Source of the DNA: Oligoflexia bacterium
GTDB lineage: Bacteria > Bdellovibrionota > UBA1018
Assembly (NCBI GenBank): GCA_903895855.1
Contig: CAITVN010000182.1
Coordinates: 1-57,389, forward strand
Length of the DNA: 57,389 nucleotides
Reading direction: 5' to 3'
In this document: positions 6,684-15,290 of the stretch, in pieces
Layout of the letters: each line of letters starts with the position of its first letter
Position numbering within the stretch: position 1 is the stretch's first letter
Position numbers and translations under genes: made by a program
Notes under the pieces: model-generated
Told to the model about the DNA's origin: nothing
Databases searched by the model: none
Seen by the model: the letters and a program-made list of their open reading frames with translations, nothing else

Positions 6684-7894
6684 TGCTTGAAGAAACCTAT
6701 GTGTATGTTCACCTCGATGCTGAAGGCTGGGTGCCAGCAGGCTTGCTTAGATTTGAAGAATTTGGCCGATATTCTTCGAGCGTTTTTCGATATGGCTCGA
6801 AATACCTAAAGCGTCACGATAGAATTGCGCTCGACCCCATACAACTACCGTTACACAACAAGACGATTAGCACGCCCGAGGGGTTCAGTGTTTTTAACGG
6901 AATTCGAGATGCGGGGCCAGACAAATGGGGTCGGTACCTTCTTGATAAAAAATTCGGACGTGCTCTAACCGAGTTAGAGTACATCGTCGCCACGGGCCCG
7001 GAGCGTGTAGGGGCTCTTGCATTTTCTGATGATCCCGTGTCTGGGCCAAAAATTTACACTCCTTCGGGGTTTATCTGTCAGGAGACGAAAGCCCTCGACT
7101 TAGCATTTTGCGCGGGAGCGGTCAGTGATATCGAGTCTTCGCTCAATACAGAGCGTCTTAGAAAATATTTGGAGTACGGCCCGTCAATGGGGGGGGCTCG
7201 TCCAAAGGTGAGCATCGTGTGGAATGGAATGCCGTATTTAGCGAAGTTTTCTCTCTCGCTCGATAGTAGAAATGAACCTTTAATTGAGTTTGCGACCATG
7301 ACGCTGGCAAAGAAATGTGGGTTGAACGTTCCGCGAGTAGAAACGACCGAAATTGCTGGACGCCCTATTTATTTGATTGAGCGGTTTGATCGAGGTGCTG
7401 CTCCGATTCCCTTTATTTCAGCCCTGACCATCACAGGATCGCATGAAAGCGATTACTCGAGTTGGAGTTATCACGCTTTGGTTGACGCCATCGTGAAGCA
7501 TTCAAGCAAAATTGAAGCAGACCTCAGAGAACTCTTCAAGCGCATGGTTTTTAATATCCTTGTCTACAATAACGATGATCACATGAGAAACTTTGGTTTT
7601 CTTGGACGCGAGCCTGACCACTGGGATTTGTCACCCCTTTATGATGTGGTTCCGGCGCAGGTCAATTCACAAACTCATTCGCTCGCGATGACCATCGGAA
7701 TCGAAGGAAAAAAGGCTTCAATTACCAACGCGTTGTCTCAATGTGAGCGCTTTCGTCTAGAGCCTCGAGATGCCCGTGCTCTGGTTGCTCAGATGAAAGC
7801 AGTCGTTTCTTCCTGGCGCGATCATTTTAAAGCTGTTGGCATAAAAAAAAGCGAAATTAGGGGCCTTGAAAACAGCTTTACCGATAAGCCATAG
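6683..7894 (+). CDS. hipA: HipA-like serine/threonine kinase toxin
   Basis: 403 residues, normal length. The N-terminal HipA domain is followed by GPSMGGARPK (about 166-175, ATP-binding/phosphorylation loop region), AKF (about 187, ATP-binding Lys), LIERFDR (about 230), catalytic loop YNNDDHMRNFGF (about 293-304) and DLSPLYDVVP (about 314-323, metal-binding Asp). Characterised HipA proteins phosphorylate aminoacyl-tRNA synthetases or other translation factors and cause growth arrest; the target here is unknown. All catalytic residues appear intact. Operon with hipB. Confidence 0.92.
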   Translation: MLEETYVYVHLDAEGWVPAGLLRFEEFGRYSSSVFRYGSKYLKRHDRIALDPIQLPLHNKTISTPEGFSVFNGIRDAGPDKWGRYLLDKKFGRALTELEYIVATGPERVGALAFSDDPVSGPKIYTPSGFICQETKALDLAFCAGAVSDIESSLNTERLRKYLEYGPSMGGARPKVSIVWNGMPYLAKFSLSLDSRNEPLIEFATMTLAKKCGLNVPRVETTEIAGRPIYLIERFDRGAAPIPFISALTITGSHESDYSSWSYHALVDAIVKHSSKIEADLRELFKRMVFNILVYNNDDHMRNFGFLGREPDHWDLSPLYDVVPAQVNSQTHSLAMTIGIEGKKASITNALSQCERFRLEPRDARALVAQMKAVVSSWRDHFKAVGIKKSEIRGLENSFTDKP

Positions 7895-7920
7895 GCGACC
7901 CTTTGAATTGGTATGAATAT

Positions 7921-7948
7921 TTGACATTCTAGAGACATAGAATACACT
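7921..7948 (+). promoter_or_regulatory. Candidate promoter of the Snf2 gene
   Basis: A consensus TTGACA (7921-7926) is followed after 16 bases by TACACT (7943-7948), eight bases before the ATG 7956. That would imply a leaderless or near-leaderless transcript, unless the true start is further in. Confidence 0.4.
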
Positions 7949-7955
7949 CATTTGG

Positions 7956-10900
7956 ATGACGAATCCCCTTACCTCTTCAAATTCGTCATGGTCGTCGGTT
8001 CAAAACACGAACTTCACGTTAATGCGGCTGAGTCAGACAACACTCAAGGCGATGAGTGCCCGAGTTCTGACTAATCGTGCGTTTTTTCAATGCCTGATCT
8101 GGATGCGTACCCCTCGAAGCACGACTCTTACGGTCGATGCCTCAACTCAGAAGCTTGTGTTGAGTGTCAAATTTGAGAACTCGAATCATCACGACGGGGG
8201 TGATTTGAGTACAGCGCTAAAAATTGAAACGGTAGATGGTCTATTTAAGGCCCAGTGTAGTTGCAGTGAACGAAACCCCGGTGTGGATTGTCTGCACATT
8301 CAGTATTTGGCTTTTTCAATTTGGGCTGCATTAGATGGCCATTTTGAATTTGGATTGCTCGATTCAGCAACGATTGAACGAATTAAAGAGCTTTCTCAGA
8401 CAATCACTCAGGCATTTCCAGAAGCCAGGGGGTTAAAAAGCGAAACCGGCGATCGCGCTGAGCGAGAAGGTGAGTGGGCTGCAGGGCAAGGGTTGTCAAC
8501 CCTGATGTCTGACTCGTCTGACCCTCGCGATTCGGGCCACTCGGGCGATGGGCAAGACGACAAACAGAGTCAGTGCCATTGCGAGAAAATACTCATCTGT
8601 ATCAATTCACACTTTTTTGAATCGCCGCTGTTTGATTCTTCAGAGTTTCGAGACCCACACCGTCAAAAGATAGCGTCGACACCGAAGTCATTACTCAGTC
8701 GAGCCGTGATTGGCGATTCTTATCAAATACCCTTTCAGTTAGCGCGTAGTCCGAATGATCAAGAGCGCTGGGAGCGAGAACAACTCACCCCTTATTTCAA
8801 TTTTATCGAGTACGTGTTTTCTGATGGCACCCGTTTAAAACTCAACGAAATACTTTACCATCCGTACGCAAAAACCCTGCCGCGAAATCTCTTGCCGCTC
8901 AAAAATCGAGTATTTGAAAAGAGCGAATGGGCCGAGGGTGAGCTAAAAGAGCGAGCCGAGAGCATGAGTGATCAGCTCTTTAGGCGTGAACGACCCGATT
9001 ATTTTGAGCCTCAACGCGAGTTAAAAGAAATCATTCTTCGAATTTTACTGAACGCATCAAAACTCGGTTCAACACTCGGTTCAACGATCAGTCTCGAGTT
9101 AGATGCCGTGGCTTTGAAAATAGATCGCGTTGAAAGTTTCAGAGCAACCGATGAGCGAGAGACTGCCCGTTATCGGTGGGTGCTTGAAAGTACGCAAGAG
9201 CCTGGCGTCTATAATCGTGGCCGGTTGGTTTTTAAGAAGCCAAAATCAGATTTAGAAAATGATTGCACGGTCTACCCTTGGTTTGAGCTCGATCGCTCGC
9301 AGTCTCAGACTGTTTTGCGGTTTGTGCCCTACCACGATTGGTTAGAGTTGCCGCCCATGGCGCAATCGCAAGAAGTGGTTGAGCTCGACCCTGATTTTGA
9401 TGACGATGATTACGACACCGATCTTGGCTACGATGACGACGGAATACCCATTGCTCCTACCCCACGTCGCAATCAGAAAAGCGATAAAAAACTCAGCCAC
9501 ACTAATCTACCAGAAAGGCCGTTCGAGAAGCCTCGCCGGTTAGAAATCAAACTCGAAGGTTCTGAACGAGTGGCCTCATTGGTCAGTGAATTAAATGAAT
9601 GGTTCGACAATCGGGCTTATCCACCCGTTTCGGTTTCACCGGCCGAAGTGATTCATTGCAGGCCAAGCGTGAGTGCAGATAAAGTCGCGGGAGTAGTTAA
9701 GCCCGAGGTTTGGCTAAAAAGTGATGGCACTTTTCAATTCTCAGTACAAATGAGGCTGTTTGAAAAATCGGTGCGGGTCTGGAATTTGCCTGCCTCGATC
9801 AGTCTCACGGTAGTGATTTTAAATCTCGGCTTAGGCGCGGCGGCCGAGGTGTCTGCGACGAGTCTCGCGACCGATCGAAGGGGCGATAAGCGAAAACGTG
9901 ACCTAAAAGTTCTTAGGCACACGGGGCTTGCGGCAGTTTTCGTGAATTCTATTTTCAAAGTAATCACTGAATTGAACCGTTCATGTGAATTGTTCATCGA
10001 GCAAGGGTTGTCTCAGAACTTAGCACAGTGTTTGAGCAAGGAAGCTCTGAAGACAAAATTTGCTGAAGTTCTAAAAACTCTGAGTGATGCCATTGTTGCT
10101 AACGGTTTATATGAGTTTGAAACTCATCACAAACCTACAACCGAGTCGGGTTCAATTAAATTTGAGAAACTCTGTTCTGACGGTGTTCGCAACTACTTGT
10201 TTGGGGTTTTTAGTTCATTGGTTAAAATTCACACGGCCCACCACTTGACTGGTGCTGCTAACACTCACGATCACGTTGACGGCATCCTGGCGCTCGCTCC
10301 ATCAGGGGTGGCTAGGGTAAAAGGTCTCGAATGGCTATCTTTGCGATTGATTAAATCGATGCTCGATGCCTCGATTGTCAGCTCTAAAGGGGCTCTTCTG
10401 ACTAAGGCTAAAACGGCCTGGTTTGACGGATTTTATAACCCGTCTAAATTGATTGACCCTGTTGACCTGCCTGATCTTTGGTTTGAAGAACAGCCTGAGA
10501 TTGAACGCGCGCAAGCTTCGATAGAAAAAGAGTCTTCACTCAAATCACCTTTTGAAAAACTCCCTACCCAGAAATCTGATGAAAAGTTTCACGAATCGCA
10601 CCTTAAGCGCTTGAGTTATCAGTCGAGCAATGAAACTCGAAGCTCAGCTGATGTCTTGCGAGAACTCTTACCTTTGGTCGAAGATGGCTTTACGGTCTAC
10701 TGGAATGGCAAACCTTTACTAGATACCGATGAGAACGATTTTCAGTCAGAAGTGACCGTTGACGAAACTAAACTCGATTGGTTTGAGCTTCATCCGAAGG
10801 TGTTTTTTAAAGGGGTTGAACTGGATCCGTCAGAGTTAAAGAATCTTTCTGGCGACGGTATCCTTTCGTTTCAAAATCGATTCTACCTCGTGAATAAGAA

Positions 10901-12623
10901 ATCGTTGCCAACGGTAAAACGTCTCGAAGAATTCTGGCAGGTGATTCAAGGTAACGCTCAGTCGGTATCGGGCGATAAGGCTGCGTCTCGGGTTTATCAG
11001 TTAGCCAAATCTAAGACACTCGATCTGCTCGGCCTTCGAGCTGCGGGCACTCAGATTGACGGCGGCCCCGAGTGGCAAGCGCTTTGTGCTTTTTACGATC
11101 AACTCTCGAGTGAGCGCGAGTTTGACCGCTTGCCCGATACGACCACCGTCGAACTCAAGCCCTATCAAAAAGTCGGAGTTCAATGGCTCATAGACCTTCA
11201 TCGCTTGAAATTGGGCGGCATCTTAGCTGATGACATGGGTTTAGGAAAAACAGTTCAAACGCTTGTGTTTCTAGAAAAATTGAGGTGCGATGGCACTTTA
11301 AAAACGGCTTTGATTGTCGTACCCACCTCGCTGACTTATAATTGGAAATCTGAAGCCGAGAAGTTCGTGCCCGAGCTGCCGGTTGAAATTTTTCAGTCAG
11401 GTGCCAAAGGTTTGCACGACCTTCGAGGGTTCGTCGATTTGGCGACTGGCGCCGAAAAGCGCTCGCTTGAATCAAAAACCCTGATCGTGACCTATGGTCT
11501 TTTTGTGAATCATGCTGAGCTCTTTTCTAAAATCGTTTGGGATGTACTGATTTACGATGAAGCTCAGAATCTCAAAAACATCACCGCCAAGCGCACCACT
11601 GAGGCCAGAAAAGTGAACTCGAAGTTCAAATTGTGTTTAACAGGAACTCCACTTGAAAATCACCTGGGTGAACTGTATTCGCTACTCGATCTGACGGTGC
11701 CAGGGTGCATGGGCGAATATTCGAAATTTCGGCAAGAATACGTACCGAGCGCGAAGAGTGAACAGGTCACAAGCCCTGAGAGTATTGCTCTACTTAGGCG
11801 AAAAATTCGACCGATCGTTCTGAGGCGCACTAAGCGTCAGATTCTTTCTGAGTTGCCGATCAAATCAGAAAGCCGCGTCGAAATCATGTTCGAAGCCAAG
11901 CAAAAAAAGCTCTACCGAGACATTGCCTTGTCATGGAATTCAAAGGTGCGAGATTCGATTGGTGAATATGGTGAGGCCAGTAGCCAAATCATGATGCTGA
12001 CTGCACTGTTGCGACTACGACAGGCTTGTTCTGATCCGTCAGGCTTGCCGGGAGTTCAGTATGCGGCCGTGTCACCGAAGCTGGTCACCTTGACTGAGTC
12101 TTTGGCAGAGTTAGTAGAAAGCGGAGAAAGTGCCCTAGTATTCACGCAATTCATTCATACACTGAAGCGTTGTGCGAGTGAGTGCGCGCGGCTCGGTATC
12201 GCGCATTTTGTGATTCAAGGGTCAACTCCCCGAAAAGAGCGCGAGAAAATTCTAAAGCAATTTGGTGATTCCACTACCGGTGCGGTTTTGATCATGACTT
12301 TAAAAACGGGTGGAGTCGGATTGAATCTCACGAAAGCCAGTTATGTCTTTCACATTGATCCGTGGTGGAATCCGGCGGTTGAAAATCAAGCGACCGACCG
12401 AGCCCATCGAATTGGACAGACCAAGCCCGTGCAGGTTTTTCGTTATTTGATGAAAGATTCAGTTGAAGAAAAAATCGAGAAGCTAAAGACCTTCAAGCAA
12501 GCTCAGTTTGACCTCGTTTTTTCAGAAGTCGAGTCAGACAAAGATTTCACCGGACAGACTCTCGAGAAGAGTGCTGGCAAGAATTTCTTGAGTCAGAAAG
12601 ATTTCGAGTTTCTGCTGTCTTGA
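7956..12623 (+). CDS. Giant Snf2/Swi2-family helicase with SWIM zinc finger
   Basis: 1555 residues. A SWIM zinc finger (CSCSERNPGVDCLH, about 100-114) opens the protein; then about 900 residues of poorly conserved sequence including a strongly acidic run (DPDFDDDDYDTD, about 480). The C-terminal 500 residues are a full superfamily-2 Snf2 motor: ADDMGLGKT (motif I, about 1092), DEAQN (II, about 1200), LTGTPLEN (III), FTQF (IV), TGGVGLNLT (V), and DRAHRIGQ (VI, about 1480). Such motors translocate on duplex DNA and remodel nucleoprotein. Relatives occur in genome maintenance and in phage-defence operons. No nuclease domain is visible. The following ATPase gene is on the same strand about 100 bases on. 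Confidence 0.93.
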   Translation: MTNPLTSSNSSWSSVQNTNFTLMRLSQTTLKAMSARVLTNRAFFQCLIWMRTPRSTTLTVDASTQKLVLSVKFENSNHHDGGDLSTALKIETVDGLFKAQCSCSERNPGVDCLHIQYLAFSIWAALDGHFEFGLLDSATIERIKELSQTITQAFPEARGLKSETGDRAEREGEWAAGQGLSTLMSDSSDPRDSGHSGDGQDDKQSQCHCEKILICINSHFFESPLFDSSEFRDPHRQKIASTPKSLLSRAVIGDSYQIPFQLARSPNDQERWEREQLTPYFNFIEYVFSDGTRLKLNEILYHPYAKTLPRNLLPLKNRVFEKSEWAEGELKERAESMSDQLFRRERPDYFEPQRELKEIILRILLNASKLGSTLGSTISLELDAVALKIDRVESFRATDERETARYRWVLESTQEPGVYNRGRLVFKKPKSDLENDCTVYPWFELDRSQSQTVLRFVPYHDWLELPPMAQSQEVVELDPDFDDDDYDTDLGYDDDGIPIAPTPRRNQKSDKKLSHTNLPERPFEKPRRLEIKLEGSERVASLVSELNEWFDNRAYPPVSVSPAEVIHCRPSVSADKVAGVVKPEVWLKSDGTFQFSVQMRLFEKSVRVWNLPASISLTVVILNLGLGAAAEVSATSLATDRRGDKRKRDLKVLRHTGLAAVFVNSIFKVITELNRSCELFIEQGLSQNLAQCLSKEALKTKFAEVLKTLSDAIVANGLYEFETHHKPTTESGSIKFEKLCSDGVRNYLFGVFSSLVKIHTAHHLTGAANTHDHVDGILALAPSGVARVKGLEWLSLRLIKSMLDASIVSSKGALLTKAKTAWFDGFYNPSKLIDPVDLPDLWFEEQPEIERAQASIEKESSLKSPFEKLPTQKSDEKFHESHLKRLSYQSSNETRSSADVLRELLPLVEDGFTVYWNGKPLLDTDENDFQSEVTVDETKLDWFELHPKVFFKGVELDPSELKNLSGDGILSFQNRFYLVNKKSLPTVKRLEEFWQVIQGNAQSVSGDKAASRVYQLAKSKTLDLLGLRAAGTQIDGGPEWQALCAFYDQLSSEREFDRLPDTTTVELKPYQKVGVQWLIDLHRLKLGGILADDMGLGKTVQTLVFLEKLRCDGTLKTALIVVPTSLTYNWKSEAEKFVPELPVEIFQSGAKGLHDLRGFVDLATGAEKRSLESKTLIVTYGLFVNHAELFSKIVWDVLIYDEAQNLKNITAKRTTEARKVNSKFKLCLTGTPLENHLGELYSLLDLTVPGCMGEYSKFRQEYVPSAKSEQVTSPESIALLRRKIRPIVLRRTKRQILSELPIKSESRVEIMFEAKQKKLYRDIALSWNSKVRDSIGEYGEASSQIMMLTALLRLRQACSDPSGLPGVQYAAVSPKLVTLTESLAELVESGESALVFTQFIHTLKRCASECARLGIAHFVIQGSTPRKEREKILKQFGDSTTGAVLIMTLKTGGVGLNLTKASYVFHIDPWWNPAVENQATDRAHRIGQTKPVQVFRYLMKDSVEEKIEKLKTFKQAQFDLVFSEVESDKDFTGQTLEKSAGKNFLSQKDFEFLLS

Positions 12624-12696
12624 GGGGTCAAAGGGAGAGGCCAGTATTTGCCTATTAATGCCTAGCGTTAGGCCGGAAATCAAAAACTGGACAACG

Positions 12697-12723
12697 ACCC
12701 AAATATTGAGGTATTATTTGGGT
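12697..12723 (+). promoter_or_regulatory. CCAAAT/ATTTGG dyad at the ATPase start
   Basis: ACCCAAATA (12697-12705) and TATTTGGGT (12715-12723) form a perfect 9-bp inverted repeat with 9-base spacer, ending at the start codon. The core CCAAAT-N11-ATTTGG has a counterpart (N15) before the related ATPase gene at 34.2 kb. Confidence 0.65.
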
Positions 12724-12724
12724 G

Positions 12725-13885
12725 ATGTACCAGAGATTACTTAACTTATCACAATCAAACAGCTTTTTTTTGTTCGGCGCCAGGGGGACTGGAAAATCAA
12801 GTCTGCTTCGGGCGAGATTTGGCGAAAAAGACGCACTTTGGATTGATTTGTTAGATCCCGAGCTCGCCGCCAGTTTGGATGCGTTTCCGAATCGTTTTGT
12901 TGATCTGGTTCGAGGGCAAAAACGACCGTGGGTGGTCGTTGACGAGATTCAAAAAATCCCAAAGCTCTTAGATCTTGTGCAGCAAATGCTTTTGAAGAAA
13001 GAAGTGCATTTTGCGCTCACGGGTTCAAGTGCTCGCAAGCTAAAAAGAGGGGCTTCGAATTTGCTCGCTGGCAGGGCTTTTGTTTTTACACTTTTTCCGA
13101 TGACACACATCGAATTGGCAGAGACCTTTGATCTGCAAAAAGCGCTCGAGTTTGGCACCCTGCCCGAATCGTGGAATCACCAGACTGACCTTGACCGTAG
13201 GCGGTTCTTAAAAAGCTACGCTACGACGTTCATTAAGGAAGAAATCGTGGCCGAGCAATTGGTTCGAAATTTGGCTCCTTTTAGACGATTTCTTGAAGTT
13301 GCGGCTCAATCAAACGGTGAAATGGTCAATTATTCAAACATTGCAAAAGATGTTGATAGTGATGCTAAGACGATTTCTAACTATTACGAAATCTTAGAAG
13401 ACACTTTAGTCGCCATGTGTTTGCCGAGCTTTAGTCACTCGATTAGAAAGCGGCAAAAAAAAGCGAAAAAGTTCTATTTTCTCGATACAGGGGTTACCCG
13501 GGCTCTGGCTGGTGTTGTTGACGTTTCGCTGTCGTCAAAAACGGTCGAATATGGTCGACAGTTTGAGTCTTTCATCATCAATGAAGTGCACCGGTTATTG
13601 AGTTATGAAGAAAAACAGTTTCAGCTTTCGTTTCTTAATGTTGGAAATCAGCAAGAAATTGACCTCATTGTTGAAAGACCGGGGTGTCCAACTTTTTTGT
13701 GCGAAATCAAGTCAACCGATCGCGTCGATGACCGTGCCGGCCACCACCTGGATTCTCTGGGGCGTGACTTTAAGAACGCTAAGCAATTGATCATTTCAAA
13801 TGATCCGATCAGCAAGAAGTTCAATTCATCTACGGCTCTTCATTGGCGTCAGGCGCTTCGGGCGATTGTCGCGGGCTCGCTTTGA
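12725..13885 (+). CDS. AAA ATPase with C-terminal DUF4143 (copy 2)
   Basis: 386 residues from ATG 12725; a GTG directly before it (12722) is the longer option. Walker A GARGTGKSS (about 20-28), Walker B WVVVDEIQK (about 70-78), sensor LTGSSARKLKRG (about 100), a winged-helix stretch (about 200-235), then DUF4143 with FLDTGVTRAL and YGRQFESFIINE. Near the end, QEIDLIV...FLCEIKS matches the E-x-D...E-x-K core of PD-(D/E)XK nuclease-like folds. More similar to the 33.0-kb copy than to the 4.9-kb copy. Biological role of the family is unproven. Confidence 0.87.
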   Translation: MYQRLLNLSQSNSFFLFGARGTGKSSLLRARFGEKDALWIDLLDPELAASLDAFPNRFVDLVRGQKRPWVVVDEIQKIPKLLDLVQQMLLKKEVHFALTGSSARKLKRGASNLLAGRAFVFTLFPMTHIELAETFDLQKALEFGTLPESWNHQTDLDRRRFLKSYATTFIKEEIVAEQLVRNLAPFRRFLEVAAQSNGEMVNYSNIAKDVDSDAKTISNYYEILEDTLVAMCLPSFSHSIRKRQKKAKKFYFLDTGVTRALAGVVDVSLSSKTVEYGRQFESFIINEVHRLLSYEEKQFQLSFLNVGNQQEIDLIVERPGCPTFLCEIKSTDRVDDRAGHHLDSLGRDFKNAKQLIISNDPISKKFNSSTALHWRQALRAIVAGSL

Positions 13886-14003
13886 TTTGAAGATAGTCGC
13901 ATCGAGCCAGTTTTGGCGCAAAACTCATGACCCATGTCATACAAAAACCAACCGAAAAACCGATTGCTAACTCTCTCGTTTTTTCGATAGGGTGTGACCC
14001 ACT

Positions 14004-14630
14004 ATGAGAGTTTTTGGCTGGGCGAAGTGGCTTCGTTTTTGTGGGTTGGTTTTGTTGGCTCATTCTTTAGGCGGCCATGGCGTCTCAGCCAGCGTTGAAG
14101 CCTTGCCTTCGAAACTCTTGATCTCAAAGTTGGTGCCTGTGCAAACAGCGCTTTCACGGCGTGTCTCGGGTACCAATCAAACGCAAGAAATTGATTGGAA
14201 AAGACCATCCAAAGGCACGGTCATCGCTTTTGTGTCGGCCAAGTGTCCGTGTTCAGCGACCCATGAACCGGTTTTGCAGAAACTCAATCAAGAATTTTCT
14301 GCTAAAGGTTTCGCCTTTTACGCGGTTCACTCAAATGCCGACGAAGATGCGGCGATGACCCAAGCCCACTTCGGCGCATCGACTTTGGGGTTTCCGATTA
14401 TTCAAGATGATCGTTCAAAGATTGCGAATCTATTTGGCGCGCTCAAAACTCCACACGCCTATCTAGTGGGTAGAGACGGAAAAATTATTTTTCAAGGCGG
14501 AGTCGACGATTCAGCCAATGCTGCTGAGGCTGAGATTCCTTACTTGAGAAATGCTTTGGTGGCTGTGGCGAATGGAAAACTTCCTGAGCAGGCGGTCGTG
14601 CGCACTTTGGGTTGCGTGATCAAACGATAA
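14004..14630 (+). CDS. Secreted thioredoxin-fold redoxin with CxC motif
   Basis: 208 residues. A signal peptide (about 1-30) precedes a thioredoxin-fold domain: GTVIAFVSAKCPCSATHEPVLQKL holds the active site as C-P-C-S (about 80-83) in place of CxxC. Then a peroxiredoxin-like insertion (HFGASTLGFPIIQDD), cis-Pro region KTPHAYLV and GKIIFQGGVDD follow. This resembles the AhpC/TSA-redoxin subgroup with C-P-[IC]-S. It probably acts in the periplasm on thiols or copper sites. First gene of a set with the FixH-like lipoprotein and the barrel protein. Confidence 0.8.
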   Translation: MRVFGWAKWLRFCGLVLLAHSLGGHGVSASVEALPSKLLISKLVPVQTALSRRVSGTNQTQEIDWKRPSKGTVIAFVSAKCPCSATHEPVLQKLNQEFSAKGFAFYAVHSNADEDAAMTQAHFGASTLGFPIIQDDRSKIANLFGALKTPHAYLVGRDGKIIFQGGVDDSANAAEAEIPYLRNALVAVANGKLPEQAVVRTLGCVIKR

Positions 14631-14686
14631 ATTTAATTGATAACTGAACACTAATGGCTAGTGAGAAACAAGAAGGAGAAGTGAAA

Positions 14687-15280
14687 GTGAAATTGCTAAT
14701 CAAGACTGGGTTAACGTTACTGGTTGGTGTGGGATTGCTGGGTTGTGGATCGCCTTTGTTCAATCATGTGCAAGCCGCAGATAAAGTGAGCAAGGTCGAT
14801 ACTTCACAAAATCACGATCAGGCAAAATCGGGAAATGAAGTGGCAGCCGAAGCGGTGACGCCACCTGTGGCCGAAACGACGGTGACTGATCCGGCGACTG
14901 TTGTTACTGAAGCACCGTGCCCGATCGAATTTGCGGTCTCAAAGCTGTGCGCCGCCATTGAGTGGGTGAAAAACCCTAGTGAAGAAGAAAAGGGCGAATT
15001 TACCGTCAAATTTTGGAAAAAAGGTGAGGGTTCGCAAGCCGCTGGACCTTTTGTCGACCCTGGCTATGCCGTGGGCGTGAAGCTCTGGATGCCCGACATG
15101 GGCCACGGTTCTTCGCCGGTAAAAATTCGTAAAGCCGTAAGTGCGACGGGCGAAGAGTCAGTTGGTATTTATTCAGTCACCGAAGTGTATTTTGTGATGG
15201 GTGGCGACTGGGAAATCTGGGTCATTCTCAAACAAGGCACTGCAACAATTGAAAAAGCAAAAATCGATATCAAAATCTAG
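14687..15280 (+). CDS. FixH/YtkA-like lipoprotein
   Basis: 197 residues from GTG 14687, chosen because AAGGAG (14673-14678) is 8 bases upstream and it gives a compact lipoprotein signal ending in LLGC (Cys 20). After a Thr/Ala/Val-rich linker (about 40-80) comes a domain with W-M-P-D-M-G-H-G and YSVTEVYFVMGGDWEIWV, the pattern of FixH/YtkA-like immunoglobulin-fold domains. In relatives the MxxMxH cluster is linked to copper. The domain is at the C-terminus. Lies between the redoxin and the barrel gene, with short spacers. Confidence 0.75.
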   Translation: MKLLIKTGLTLLVGVGLLGCGSPLFNHVQAADKVSKVDTSQNHDQAKSGNEVAAEAVTPPVAETTVTDPATVVTEAPCPIEFAVSKLCAAIEWVKNPSEEEKGEFTVKFWKKGEGSQAAGPFVDPGYAVGVKLWMPDMGHGSSPVKIRKAVSATGEESVGIYSVTEVYFVMGGDWEIWVILKQGTATIEKAKIDIKI

Positions 15281-15290
15281 GGTGAAACAG

